Part shown: positions 15,751 through 24,831 of the stretch, piece by piece
How positions within the stretch are numbered: position 1 is the stretch's first letter
Layout: every line of letters begins with the position of its first letter
Source: an uncultured Myxococcales bacterium
GTDB lineage: Bacteria > Myxococcota > Myxococcia > Myxococcales > Myxococcaceae
Direction of reading: 5' to 3'
Assembly (NCBI GenBank): GCA_937980205.1
Contig: CALJKW010000079.1
Location: forward strand, 124,001-188,000
DNA length: 64,000 bases
The notes under the pieces: generated by a model
Databases searched by the model: none
Seen by the model: the letters and a program-made list of their open reading frames with translations, nothing else
Told to the model about the DNA's origin: nothing
Translations under genes and position numbers: made by a program

Positions 15751-17328
15751 TCACCGGGCCGTTCGGCGGGCGACGTACTGCGCGCGGTACAGATCTTCGG
15801 GCCACAGCCTCGGCAGGTCCTCGACCCAGCGGCCGGTCTGGTTCTTCGCGGTCGCCTCGGGGACGTCGCCGATGAGCGTGGTCTGAATCGACACCCAGGG
15901 CAGGTTCTCGGTCTCGCCGTCGGTGTCGCCGTCGGTGTCGTCGTAGCGGCGAGGCAGCGACAGGTTCTTCATGTTCCAGAACGTGCCGCGCGCTCCCGAG
16001 TGCGGGCCCTTGCACGCTGCCCCGCCACCCGAGAGCCACGACCAGCGATCGACGGCGCCGAAGTTGGTGAACAGGTTCTCGAAGGGCGCCTCGCCGTGGT
16101 GATCGAGGTTCACCTCGCGGCCCGAGACGCGGCGGAACACGTTGCCGTGCGCGGCGCGCACCAGCGTGAGCTCGTGCCAGAGATCGAGCTCGAAGGCGAC
16201 CTGCTGGACGAGCGAGTCGGCCGCGTTCGAGAGCGTGAGGCCGTGGTGGGCCTGCACGCCCTCGCGCCCCTGGCGGTCGGCGGTGAACTTCACGTCCTCG
16301 ACGGTCGCGAACTTGGTGCGCTCGAGGATGATGCCCAGATCGGCGTCGTGGAAGGTGACGTTGCGGACCCACAGGTTGTGCGCGCGCTCGACCTCGATGC
16401 CGTTGAAGCCGTCTTCCCGGTGGTGCCCCTCGTACGGGCCGCTCTGGAACTCGAAGCGCAGATCTTCGACGCCGACGTGGCTGACGGCCGGCGCCTTCTT
16501 CAGCCGCGGGCTCGCGCTGCGGGGCAGATCGAGGCGCAGCGGCTGCAAGAGGCGCACGCGGCGGCCGTCGATGCGATCGATCTGCACGGGGAGCTCGAGA
16601 TCGTCGAGACACCCACCGTTGAGCTGGAACTGGCCGTCGTAGAGCTCGCGCTCCACGTCGCCGTTCATGTCGAGGTACAGCGTGACGATCTCTCCCGCCT
16701 CGAGCTTCGAGGCGTCGTCGACCTCGATCCAGTGCTCGCCGCGCTTGCCGCCGCCGATGAGGTCGGCGAGCTTGTCCTCCGAGCCCTTGCCGCCGATGTG
16801 CAGGAAGCCGCCGTGCGAGGCCCAGAACTCGGGGTCCTTGCCGGGCGGCACGCCGTAGACGGCCTTCAGCGAGCGGTCGACGACCAGCACGGTGCCCTGC
16901 GGGCCGGAGCCTTCGCCGCGCAGCACCACGCGGTTGCGGTTGAGCTCGACGATCTTCCTCAGGTGCCAGCGGCCGGCGGGCACGAACACGGCCGTGTCCC
17001 TGTCGGCCGCCGCGAGCGCGCGCGTGAACGCCGCAGAGTCGTCGTCGCCGTCGTTCGCCTTCGCGCCGAAGTCACGCACGTCGATGCCCTTCGGCCAGCG
17101 CGGAATCCGTCGCTCGCCACCCGCGTAGCCGGCCCACGAGAAGTCGGGCAGCCGGCTCGTCGGCTTCCACGCATTGCCGCTCCGGCCCCACAGGTCGGAG
17201 AACTGCGCGTTGGCAGGCGGCCGGTTCAGGGCCTGCGCCTCGGCGTACAGCTCGTCGAGCTCGGGGTCGGACGACTGGGGGCCGCAGGCGACGACGGCGA
17301 AAGAGAGGATGAGCACGAATGAGCGCAT
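15751..17328 (-). CDS. Lipoprotein with pectate-lyase-like right-handed beta-helix
   Basis: A 525-residue protein with a lipoprotein signal (MRSFVLILSFAVVAC, lipobox VVAC), so it is probably anchored to the outer membrane or surface. After a short linker it shows the typical entry of the Pectate_lyase_3/glycan-lyase beta-helix family: DVRDFGAKANDGDDDSAAF, then FVPAGRWHLRKIV and VVLRGEGSG. Later residues contain repeated beta-helix rungs (NLWVRNVTFHDADLGIILERT; FATVEDVKFTADRQ). The family includes polysaccharide lyases and hydrolases, so it may cleave or bind an acidic polysaccharide. Catalytic residues cannot be assigned by eye. It is the last of two lipoprotein genes on the - strand, 85 bases after the other. 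Confidence 0.82.
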   Translation of the reverse strand: MRSFVLILSFAVVACGPQSSDPELDELYAEAQALNRPPANAQFSDLWGRSGNAWKPTSRLPDFSWAGYAGGERRIPRWPKGIDVRDFGAKANDGDDDSAAFTRALAAADRDTAVFVPAGRWHLRKIVELNRNRVVLRGEGSGPQGTVLVVDRSLKAVYGVPPGKDPEFWASHGGFLHIGGKGSEDKLADLIGGGKRGEHWIEVDDASKLEAGEIVTLYLDMNGDVERELYDGQFQLNGGCLDDLELPVQIDRIDGRRVRLLQPLRLDLPRSASPRLKKAPAVSHVGVEDLRFEFQSGPYEGHHREDGFNGIEVERAHNLWVRNVTFHDADLGIILERTKFATVEDVKFTADRQGREGVQAHHGLTLSNAADSLVQQVAFELDLWHELTLVRAAHGNVFRRVSGREVNLDHHGEAPFENLFTNFGAVDRWSWLSGGGAACKGPHSGARGTFWNMKNLSLPRRYDDTDGDTDGETENLPWVSIQTTLIGDVPEATAKNQTGRWVEDLPRLWPEDLYRAQYVARRTAR

Positions 17329-17413
17329 GCCCAGAGCGTCTCGAACGCGACGGCGCAGCGGAATGTCAACGGCAGTTGACGTCACCGCCGCGAGTCGCAG
17401 TTCCGCGCAGCGC

Positions 17414-18886
17414 TCACGGCTGCTCGAAGAGCGAGTCGCACGGCGTCCCGCTGACGTCGACTCCGTCCGTCGCCGGCATCGCGCACATGAGCCCGCCCGC
17501 GGCGCCGAGGCAGGCGTCGAACATCGACTGCGGCTTCGTCGCGTCGTCGCACGCGAGGCCCCCGATGTTCCGGGAGCACCGGTTGGTGCAGGTGCGCAGG
17601 CTCGTGCCCTTGAGGCAGCAGTCGTTGTCCGCGGCCTTGCACGCGCCACACGCCAGGCTGCAGACCGCCGAGCTGAGCTGCTCGCACGCGGCGGCGTGGC
17701 CCGCGGGGTACTTCCCGTTCAGGGTCAGCACCGACATCGAGCCGCAGGCCGAGGCGAGCCGCAGGCGGTTGCGCGCGTCGAGCGCGAGCGCCACGCCGCC
17801 CTGGTCGCACGAGAGCACGCCCTGGACGCTGAAGGAGCTGCCGTTGAAGGCCGAGAGCTTGAGCGCGGAGAACGTGTGGAACGCGACCATCGGTCGGCCC
17901 TGGGCGTCGATGGCGAGCGCATTGTGCTCGTGCCCCGCGTTGTCGTTCGACACGGGCAGCACCGACCACGCGCCGCCCGCGCGGCGCCCGTACATGAGCG
18001 CGAAGGGGTACGCGGGCCACACCGCGTGCAGCGCGCCGGAAGAGTCGAAGACCGCGTCGAGCTGGCCGTTCGCGCCCCCGCCGAGGCCTCCAGGGGTGAC
18101 CACCTCGAGGCTGCCGCCGCTGAAGTGGTGGAGACCGTTCTGCGCCGGCGACCGGTCGACGAGGTACAGCACGTGCGGCGCCCCCGCCGGGTCGAGCACC
18201 ACCTTCGGCGCGCCCATGAAGCCGGCGTCGATCCACTCGAGCTGCGTCTCGGCCCAGCCGCCGTCGGCCGCGGACGTGGCGAGGTACATCATCTTCTCGG
18301 CGAAGCGGGTTCGCTGGTACGCGAGGTACGGCTTGCCGGTGCCGTCGAACACCAGCGACGGCTGATAGCCGTTGGTGACCCGCCGCGACTCGTACTTCCC
18401 TCCGTCGGGCTGCGCGGCAGCCCGCTCGGTCGCGAGCCAGATCTCGAAGCTGCGCGCGTAGGCGACGGCCGGGGCTCCTCCGCCGGGCTTCAGGGCGACG
18501 CTGAGCACCGGCTCGGTGCCGGTGCCGTCGGGGTCGATGACTTCGGTGGTGAAGCCCCCGTCGTCGAGCTCGCTGGACAACAGCACCTGGGTGTTGCCGT
18601 ACCAGCCGACGTGAACGCCCGACGGAGCGCGCACCATCGAGACGTGGTCGTAGCTCGTCGCGCCGAGCTTCACGCGTTCGAAGAAGCACGTGCCGCAGTC
18701 GACCGAGGCGTCGCCGCTGCCGAGCACCCCGCAGGCCACGGGCAACCCCTCACAGGTGCCGATGCTCGCCGTGCCGCCGCCGGCCCCGCCACCGGAGCTT
18801 CCCCCGCCGGCGCCTCCGTCGGGGTCCGAAGGCCGTGAGCCGCAGCCCACGAGCATGAGTGCACAGCACAGGAGTGGGAGGCGCAT
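17414..18886 (-). CDS. Surface lipoprotein, beta-propeller-like with Cys-rich C-terminus
   Basis: A 490-residue lipoprotein. The signal MRLPLLCCALMLVGC ends in the lipobox LVGC, followed by a Gly/Ser-rich spacer (about residues 22-45) that would hold the domain away from the membrane. Residues about 70-410 repeat short beta blades with phrases such as PSLVFDGTGKPYLAYQ and APHVLYLVDRS, resembling a six- or seven-bladed propeller. The last 90 residues hold many Cys (CSLACGACKAADNDCCLKG, CTNRCSRN), probably disulfide-bonded. No catalytic motif is evident. It is probably a binding or recognition protein. It is divergent from the methyltransferase gene at 18966. Confidence 0.78.
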   Translation of the reverse strand: MRLPLLCCALMLVGCGSRPSDPDGGAGGGSSGGGAGGGTASIGTCEGLPVACGVLGSGDASVDCGTCFFERVKLGATSYDHVSMVRAPSGVHVGWYGNTQVLLSSELDDGGFTTEVIDPDGTGTEPVLSVALKPGGGAPAVAYARSFEIWLATERAAAQPDGGKYESRRVTNGYQPSLVFDGTGKPYLAYQRTRFAEKMMYLATSAADGGWAETQLEWIDAGFMGAPKVVLDPAGAPHVLYLVDRSPAQNGLHHFSGGSLEVVTPGGLGGGANGQLDAVFDSSGALHAVWPAYPFALMYGRRAGGAWSVLPVSNDNAGHEHNALAIDAQGRPMVAFHTFSALKLSAFNGSSFSVQGVLSCDQGGVALALDARNRLRLASACGSMSVLTLNGKYPAGHAAACEQLSSAVCSLACGACKAADNDCCLKGTSLRTCTNRCSRNIGGLACDDATKPQSMFDACLGAAGGLMCAMPATDGVDVSGTPCDSLFEQP

Positions 18887-18965
18887 GCCCTTCACTCTAG
18901 ACGCACGAAAGGCCCCGCCTGGATCGCCGTTGCGCGATCTCGCCCGAGGCACTACGGACGAATGC

Positions 18966-19748
18966 GTGACGGCTCCGGCTCCCTACATTCACGGCAGCAC
19001 CGATGAGCGCGAGGTGGCGCGGCTCGAGAAGCAGGCGTTCTGGTGCGCGGGGTGGATGCTCAGGCGCTTCGACGCCGCGCCGGGCATGCGCGTGCTCGAT
19101 CTCGCCACCGGCGTCGGCGCGATGGCGGGCCAGCTGCTCGAGCGCTTCCCCGGCATCGAGCTCATCGGCGCCGATCTGTCGCGCACGCAGCTTCAGACGG
19201 CGCAGCAGAACCACCCGACCGTCCGCTACGTGCGCGCGAACGGCGCCGCCCTGCCCTTCCCCGAGGCCACCTTCGATCGCGTGCACTGGTCGTGGTTCCT
19301 CGAGCACGTCTCGCCGGAGGTTTCGGTGCAGGTGCTCAGAGAGGTGCGCCGCGTGCTCAAGCCGGGCGGCTACGTGCACTTCACCGAGGTCGACAACTCG
19401 ACGTTCAAGACCGTGCCGCCGCTGCCGAAGGTGCTCGAGGCGATGGACGCGCTGAACACCGGCCAGCAGCGCGCCGGCGGAGATCCCTTCATCGGCCCGA
19501 AGCTCGACGGCTACGCGCGCGCAGCCGGGTTCGCGCGCGTCGACGCGCGGCCCTCGCCGATCGTCGGCAGCGAAGATGACCCCGTCTACTTCCAGGGGTT
19601 CATCGACGAGTTCTCCGAGATCTTCGAGAGCGTCGACGAGGCGCTGGGCGCTCCGCTCGAAGAGGCTGCGGCAGAGCTGCGCGCCTTGAACAAGAGACCG
19701 GGCACTTCCATCCATTACTGTGGCGTCATCGCGCAGGCGCACAAGTGA
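18966..19748 (+). CDS. SAM-dependent methyltransferase (class I)
   Basis: A 260-residue class I methyltransferase. Motif I is VLDLATGVGAMAG, followed by the acidic residue in ELIGADLSRTQL. Motif II/III is ALPFPEATFDRVHWSWFLEHV, and the post-motif is REVRRVLKPGGYVHFTEVD. The substrate is unknown; the ubiE/menaquinone-like look of the motif does not prove a quinone substrate. GTG at 18966 is preferred because the protein then begins just before the fold. An ATG at 18885 lies back to back with the divergent lipoprotein start and is unlikely. The last 70 residues (SSVxxE-like acidic helix, DEFSEIFESVDEALG) are family-variable. Confidence 0.87.
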   Translation: MTAPAPYIHGSTDEREVARLEKQAFWCAGWMLRRFDAAPGMRVLDLATGVGAMAGQLLERFPGIELIGADLSRTQLQTAQQNHPTVRYVRANGAALPFPEATFDRVHWSWFLEHVSPEVSVQVLREVRRVLKPGGYVHFTEVDNSTFKTVPPLPKVLEAMDALNTGQQRAGGDPFIGPKLDGYARAAGFARVDARPSPIVGSEDDPVYFQGFIDEFSEIFESVDEALGAPLEEAAAELRALNKRPGTSIHYCGVIAQAHK

Positions 19749-19778
19749 ACCCCGCGGCGTGACGAAGGGGCATGCGCG

Positions 19779-20201
19779 ATGCACCACGGCACGCGCATGC
19801 AGAGTCCGATCTTCGAGACGAATCACGGCGAGCTCATCAGCCTCGAGAAGCAATACTGGGCAGCGTTGCAGCACGGTGACCTGCCGTCGGCCCTGCACCT
19901 GACGGCGTTCCCATGCGTCGTCACCGACGCACACGGCGTGCGGATCATCGATCAGCGCACGTACGAGAAGAACTTCCGCGACATGTCGTTCACCATCGAT
20001 CACGTCGCGCTCAGCGAGATCGACGTGCAGTTCCCCGCGAAGGACGTCGCGATCGTCAGCTACCTCATCGCGCAGGAGATCAGCGCCGACGGAGATCACC
20101 AGCAGCACCGCTGCGCCAGCGCCTCGACCTGGGTACGTCACCAGACGGGCTGGAAATGCGTGCAGCACGCCGAGGTGCCGTTACGCGACACGATTCACTG
20201 A
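19779..20201 (+). CDS. NTF2-like/DUF4440-type small protein
   Basis: A 140-residue protein, cone-shaped NTF2-like fold predicted from the pattern: an N-terminal helix (ELISLEKQYWAALQHGDLPSALHLTA), then the sheet segments VTDAHGVRIID, FTIDHVALSEIDVQF, DVAIVSYLIAQEI and STWVRHQTGWKCVQHAEV. Members bind small ligands or act as isomerases or accessory domains; no active-site pair is identified here. The ATG at 19779 follows a GAAGGGG-like ribosome-binding stretch; an internal ATG at 19797 is an alternative. It stands alone, 30 bases after the methyltransferase and 23 before the kinase. Confidence 0.75.
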   Translation: MHHGTRMQSPIFETNHGELISLEKQYWAALQHGDLPSALHLTAFPCVVTDAHGVRIIDQRTYEKNFRDMSFTIDHVALSEIDVQFPAKDVAIVSYLIAQEISADGDHQQHRCASASTWVRHQTGWKCVQHAEVPLRDTIH

Positions 20202-20224
20202 TGGGGGTAGTTTCCACACCTTAG

Positions 20225-21787
20225 GTGGAACCCGTCCCAACCGACGACGACCCGCTCATCGGGAAGGTGCTGAGCGGTCGCTTCCGCATCATCGAGCCCC
20301 TGGGTGCCGGGGGAATGGGACGGGTCTACAAAGCGATGCAGTCGCCGCTCGAGCGCCTCGTCGCGCTGAAGGTGCTGAACCCGAAGTACGCCGGAGAGAA
20401 GGACCCCGGCTTCGAGCGCCGCTTCTTCAACGAGGCGAAGTACGCCGCGCAGTTGCACCACCCGAACACCATCACCGTCCACGACTACGGCCGCACCGAA
20501 GACGGCATGCTGTTCATCGCCATGGAGTACGTCGAGGGCGAGACGCTGCAGCAGTTGCTCTCGAAGTCGAAGACGCTGCCGTGGACGCGCGCGCTCGTCA
20601 TCGTGTCGCAGATCGCGCGCTCGCTTCGCGAGGCGCACAAGCTCGGCGTCATTCACCGCGACCTGAAGCCCGCGAACGTCATGGTGCTGCACGAAGAGAC
20701 CGGCAGCGACATGGTGAAGGTCCTCGACTTCGGGCTGGTGAAGACGTTCCTGCCCGACGCGCAGGCGCCGACCGACGAGCCCGAGCTGACGCAGGCCGGC
20801 GTGCTGCTCGGCTCTCCGCTCTACATGGCGCCCGAGTCGGCGAGGAACGAGGCCGACCCGCGCTCGGACATCTACTCGATGGGCGTGCTGCTGTTTCAGA
20901 TCCTCACCGGCAAGCCGCCCTTCACCGGCAAGGACTCGATCGACATCATCGTGAAGCACATTCGCGAGCGGCCGCCGCGGCCGAAGTCGCTCAAGGCCGA
21001 GCTGCCCGACGAGGTCGAGGCGCTGGTGCTCAAGTGCCTCGAGAAGGAGCCGTCGGACCGCTACCAGTCGATGGACGAGGTCCTCGAAGCGCTGAAGAAC
21101 GTCGCGAGCGCGAACGGCATGTCGGGCGCGTTCACCGACCCGCGCGCGGCGATCGTGGGCTCGTCGTCGGCGACGATGTTCAAGCCCGGCTCGATTCCCC
21201 AGCCGGCCTCGTCGAAGTCGAAGACGCCGCGCGAGCAGCCCGTGGGCATGGCGACGAGGTCCATCGAGGTGCCCATCGACGAGTCGATGGCCGTCACCGC
21301 TCCGCGGCGGAACCTGCTGGTCGTCTACATCCTCGGTGGAGCCGTCGCCGCGGCCATCGTCGTCGGCATCGTCACGTTCGCGACGCGCAAGTCGAAGCCG
21401 ACCGTCGTGCCTCCGAAGCCCGCCGTCGCGCTGCCGGTCGACCCGCCGAAGCCTCCGCCGGTCGACCCGCCGAAGCCCGTCGAGCCGCCGAAGCCGGTGG
21501 ACCCGGTGATGGTGACGTTCGAGGTGAGCAGCACTCCCGCCGGCGCCGCGGTGTCGCTCGAGGGCAAGCAGGTCGGGGTCACTCCGTTCACGCTGCCGCT
21601 GAAGGCCGACGACGACGGCAACCTGAGAGTCCAGCTCGCCTTCTCGCTCGACGGCTACCAGAGCGCCACCGCGGTCGCAGAGGGGCGCGGCACGGTGAAG
21701 GTGAACCAGGTGCTGAAGAAGAAGAGCGGGAAGAAGCGACCTCCGCAGCAGAAGGACCCCGGGTTCAAGGACGACCCGTATCAGTGA
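20225..21787 (+). CDS. Transmembrane Ser/Thr protein kinase
   Basis: A 520-residue Hanks-type kinase with a complete active site: glycine loop LGAGGMGRVYKA (27-37), Lys49 in VALKVL, HRDLKPAN (144-151), DFG (168-170) and GSPLYMAPESA. A linker follows, with a single TM helix (about 360-385, LLVVYILGGAVAAAIVVGIV) and a Pro-Lys-rich stalk. A PEGA-like external domain begins at VTFEVSSTPAGAAVSLEGKQVG. Unlike the kinase at 8963, the catalytic loop is fully canonical. Start is GTG. Its stop overlaps the next gene's GTG (GTGA), so the small membrane protein is translationally coupled. It heads a + strand operon leading to a TonB receptor, so it may relay envelope state. Confidence 0.95.
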   Translation: MEPVPTDDDPLIGKVLSGRFRIIEPLGAGGMGRVYKAMQSPLERLVALKVLNPKYAGEKDPGFERRFFNEAKYAAQLHHPNTITVHDYGRTEDGMLFIAMEYVEGETLQQLLSKSKTLPWTRALVIVSQIARSLREAHKLGVIHRDLKPANVMVLHEETGSDMVKVLDFGLVKTFLPDAQAPTDEPELTQAGVLLGSPLYMAPESARNEADPRSDIYSMGVLLFQILTGKPPFTGKDSIDIIVKHIRERPPRPKSLKAELPDEVEALVLKCLEKEPSDRYQSMDEVLEALKNVASANGMSGAFTDPRAAIVGSSSATMFKPGSIPQPASSKSKTPREQPVGMATRSIEVPIDESMAVTAPRRNLLVVYILGGAVAAAIVVGIVTFATRKSKPTVVPPKPAVALPVDPPKPPPVDPPKPVEPPKPVDPVMVTFEVSSTPAGAAVSLEGKQVGVTPFTLPLKADDDGNLRVQLAFSLDGYQSATAVAEGRGTVKVNQVLKKKSGKKRPPQQKDPGFKDDPYQ

Positions 21788-22317
21788 CCACGGAAGTCCA
21801 GTTCGAGCGCCACATCGCTCGCACGGCCGAGGCCGAGGCCGACGCGCTGTCCGAGTCGATCACGCGCAAGGTGAACCTCGCCCGCGGCGGGACGTTCGTG
21901 GCGGCGGCGCTGCTGGTCGCGGTGCTCACGCACCTCGCGGGGCTCGGCACCGGAGGCTCGCTGTGCGTGTTCTTCGGTCTGCTGCCGCTGATGTGGATCG
22001 CGTCGTGGGTCGCCGGCATGCGCGCGATCATGAAGGGCGTGCGGCAGCGCGCCGAGCTCGAGACGCAAGGGCCCACGCTGCGGCGCGAGACGGTGAAGCT
22101 GCGCGCGGCGCCGTCGAGCCTCGAGGTCTCCTACGACGGAGCGGTGGTGCAGCACTGGCCCTGGTCCGAGGTCTCGCTCGATCGCACCGGCGGCGGCCTG
22201 CACTTGAGGCGCGGAGCCCAGGGCGTCGACGTCCCCGCTTCGGCCTTCGGCGACGCCGCGCAGCTCGAGGCCTTCGCGGCCTTCGTCGAGCAGTACATCG
22301 CCGACGGAAGAGCGTAA
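21784..22317 (+). CDS. Small two-TM membrane protein, unknown function
   Basis: A 177-residue protein coupled by a four-base overlap to the upstream kinase. An N-terminal charged helix (residues 1-35) is followed by two hydrophobic segments (about 38-58 and 60-82, LCVFFGLLPLMWIASWVAG). A C-terminal cytoplasmic beta-rich domain (about 100-177) contains LEVSYDGAVVQHWPWSEVSLDRTGGGLHLRRG, resembling YcxB-like or PH-like domains. Such domains are of unknown function. The coupling suggests it may be a substrate or partner of the kinase. It ends 12 bases before the TonB receptor gene. Confidence 0.72.
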   Translation: MTTEVQFERHIARTAEAEADALSESITRKVNLARGGTFVAAALLVAVLTHLAGLGTGGSLCVFFGLLPLMWIASWVAGMRAIMKGVRQRAELETQGPTLRRETVKLRAAPSSLEVSYDGAVVQHWPWSEVSLDRTGGGLHLRRGAQGVDVPASAFGDAAQLEAFAAFVEQYIADGRA

Positions 22318-22329
22318 GGTGCGCGGCCG

Positions 22330-24831
22330 GTGAAACGACGCCTCGCGCTCGTCGTCTTGCTGATCCCCGGCCTCGCGCTGGCCGACGCGCGTGTCGAAGC
22401 GCGCAAGCGGTTCCGCCAGGGCATGGCGTACATCCGCGACGGCCAGTACCAGGAAGGCATCGATCAGCTGCTCGAGGCCTACGAGATCAAGCCGCACCCG
22501 AACGTGCTCTACAACGTCGCGAAGGCGTACGAGAGCCTCGAGCGGCCGGTCGAAGCGCTGTCGTATTACCAGCGCTACCTCGAGTCGGATCCGCCCGACG
22601 CCTCCGAGGTGAAGAAGGCCATCGCGCGGCTCGAGCCGCTCGTGCCTCGCCTCAAGCCGAAGGACCTCGAGCCGGGGCCCGCACCGGTGGCGCCGGTGAA
22701 GCCGGTCGAGCCGGTGAAGCCCTCGGTCGACGACGCCACGCTCGAGCGCCTCGCGCGCACCGTCGAGCGGCTCGAGCAGACGGTGCAGCGCCTCGAAGAG
22801 CGCTCGGCGCAGGCGCCCGTCGAGAAGCCGCGCGCGGCGGAGAAGAGCGAAGAGGCGCTGCTCGACGCCGAAGAGGCGGGCACGGTGCCGTACGAAGAGA
22901 CGGTCGTCACGGCGTCGCGGCGGGCGCAGTCGACGCTCGAGGCCCCGAACGCGACGACGGTGATCACCGCCGACGAGATTCGGATGTCCGGCGCGCGATC
23001 GCTGCCCGAGCTCTTGCGGCGCGTGCCGGGCGCCGAGGTGATGATGATGGGCGTCACGAGCCCGAACGTCTCGTTCCGCGGCTTCAACCAGCGCATCTCG
23101 AACAAGGTGCTGCTGCTCGTCGACGGCCGCCCCGAGTACCAGGACTTCCTCGGCCTCTCGCTGTGGCCCGCGCTGCCGATCGACCTGTCGGAGATCGAGC
23201 GCATCGAGATCATCCGCGGCCCCGGCTCGGCGCTGTACGGCGCGAACGCGATGCTCGGCGTCATCAACGTCATCACGCGCACGCCCGGCACCGGGCCCGC
23301 CGCAGAGCTGTCGGCGTTCGGGGGCAACGGAGAGGCCGGCGGCGGCAGCGTCGTCGCCAGCGGCGGCAAGGCCCTGCGCTTCCGCGCCTCGGCCGGCTAC
23401 GCGCAGGAGCAGAAGTGGAGCCGCGACTTCCCCGACGACCGCGCCGACTTCGCGCCGCAGATCACCGAGACCAACCTCGGCTACCGCAGCGCGAAGGCGA
23501 ACCTGGTCACGACGTACGCGTTCAACCGCAACTTCAGCTTGAGCGCGTCGGGCGGCGTGAACCGGCTCTTCACCGAGATCTACCCGATCGGCATCTTGCG
23601 GAACTTCTACCTCGACGGCGTCGGCGGCTACGCGAAGCTCGACGCGGTGCTGGGGCCGGTGCGCGTGAAGTTCTGGTGGAACGCGCTCTCCGCGACGGCC
23701 GGGCCGCAGTACTGGCCCATCGGCACGCGCAGCCTCGCGACGAAGGTCGACTCGAACGTGTTCGATCTCGAGCTGCTCTTCCAGAAGGAGTTCGAGCTGC
23801 TCGGCCGTCACCGCGTGTCGGTCGGCGCCTCGGGTCGCCTCAAGCGCGTGAAGTGGTCGTACATCGGAGAGCTGAAGCAGGAGCTCCACTTCGCCGCCTT
23901 CGTGCAGGAAGAGTGGAGACCGTGGAACCCGCTGACCATCACCGGCAGCTACCGGCTGGATCGGCACCCGCTGCTCGACAACGGCCAGCCCGGCTTCGCG
24001 CACTCGCCGCGGTTCTCGGCGACGTTCGCTCCGTTCGAGGGGCACGCGATTCGCGGCAGCTTCGCGACGGCGTTCCGCGCGCCGACGTTCCTCGAGAGCT
24101 ACACCGATCTGGCGACGCCGATTCCCGGTGTCGGCGGCGCGTCGGTGCTCACCCAGGGCTCGCGCACGCTCAAGCCCGAGCGCCTGCTCTCGTTCGAGCT
24201 CGGCTACCGCGGAGAGTCCGTCGGCTACGGCCTCGGCTGGGAGGTCGCGCTGTACCAGAACTACGTGAACGACCTCATCGTGCTGTCGGCGATCAACCCG
24301 CTGCCCGCGGACATGGCGTTCGACCCGAACACCGGCTCGTACCTGCTCGGCCGCAGCGTGTTCCAGAACGACCCGGTCGGCTACGTCGCGCGCGGCGCCG
24401 AGATCGGCTTCACCTGGAGCGCCAGCGCCGGCCTCGACGTGCGCGTGACCGGCGCGCTGCAGCAGGTCGCGGTGAACGGCACGATGACCGGGCCGTGCGG
24501 GCCGTGCAGCCAGGCGCCGGTGGGCAAGTTCTTCGTCGGCGCGGCATATCGCTCGCCGGTCGGGCTCGACCTCGAGGTCGACGCCGCCTTCGCCTCGAGC
24601 ACGACGTGGATCGAGCGCGAGCCCGACGCCGCCGACCCGACGCGCATCGCGAACGTCGAGAACCGGCTGCCGGCGTACGTCGTCATCAACGCCCGCGCGG
24701 CGTACCGCTTCTTCGACGATCGGCTGACGGTGGCGATCGTCGGCACGCAGCTCGGGCCGTCGCACCAGGAGCACCCGTTCGGAAACCTCATCACGAGGCG
24801 CATTTTCGGCACGATCACGGTGAGACCATGA
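22330..24831 (+). CDS. TonB-dependent outer-membrane receptor with N-terminal TPR domain
   Basis: An 833-residue protein starting at GTG, with a signal peptide (MKRRLALVVLLIPGLALA). Residues about 20-100 form a TPR unit (FRQGMAYIRDGQYQEGIDQLLEAYEIKP, NVLYNVAKAYESLERPVEALSYYQRYL). A Pro-rich linker and coiled coil follow (about 115-165). The plug begins near 190 (EETVVTASRRAQSTLEAPNATTVIT), with IERIEIIRGPGSALYGANAMLGVINVITR as the classical plug signature. The remainder is beta-barrel strands. Such receptors import siderophores, cobalamin or other scarce substrates with TonB energy. The added periplasmic TPR is unlike standard receptors. It is coupled to the downstream lipoprotein by ATGA overlap. 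Confidence 0.93.
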   Translation: MKRRLALVVLLIPGLALADARVEARKRFRQGMAYIRDGQYQEGIDQLLEAYEIKPHPNVLYNVAKAYESLERPVEALSYYQRYLESDPPDASEVKKAIARLEPLVPRLKPKDLEPGPAPVAPVKPVEPVKPSVDDATLERLARTVERLEQTVQRLEERSAQAPVEKPRAAEKSEEALLDAEEAGTVPYEETVVTASRRAQSTLEAPNATTVITADEIRMSGARSLPELLRRVPGAEVMMMGVTSPNVSFRGFNQRISNKVLLLVDGRPEYQDFLGLSLWPALPIDLSEIERIEIIRGPGSALYGANAMLGVINVITRTPGTGPAAELSAFGGNGEAGGGSVVASGGKALRFRASAGYAQEQKWSRDFPDDRADFAPQITETNLGYRSAKANLVTTYAFNRNFSLSASGGVNRLFTEIYPIGILRNFYLDGVGGYAKLDAVLGPVRVKFWWNALSATAGPQYWPIGTRSLATKVDSNVFDLELLFQKEFELLGRHRVSVGASGRLKRVKWSYIGELKQELHFAAFVQEEWRPWNPLTITGSYRLDRHPLLDNGQPGFAHSPRFSATFAPFEGHAIRGSFATAFRAPTFLESYTDLATPIPGVGGASVLTQGSRTLKPERLLSFELGYRGESVGYGLGWEVALYQNYVNDLIVLSAINPLPADMAFDPNTGSYLLGRSVFQNDPVGYVARGAEIGFTWSASAGLDVRVTGALQQVAVNGTMTGPCGPCSQAPVGKFFVGAAYRSPVGLDLEVDAAFASSTTWIEREPDAADPTRIANVENRLPAYVVINARAAYRFFDDRLTVAIVGTQLGPSHQEHPFGNLITRRIFGTITVRP

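Noticed and set aside
21963..24800. An open + strand frame running through the small membrane protein and the TonB receptor before the lipoprotein
   Set aside because: Its residues are biased and lack motifs. Only the final part from 24828 matches a lipoprotein start, so the rest is a shadow frame.
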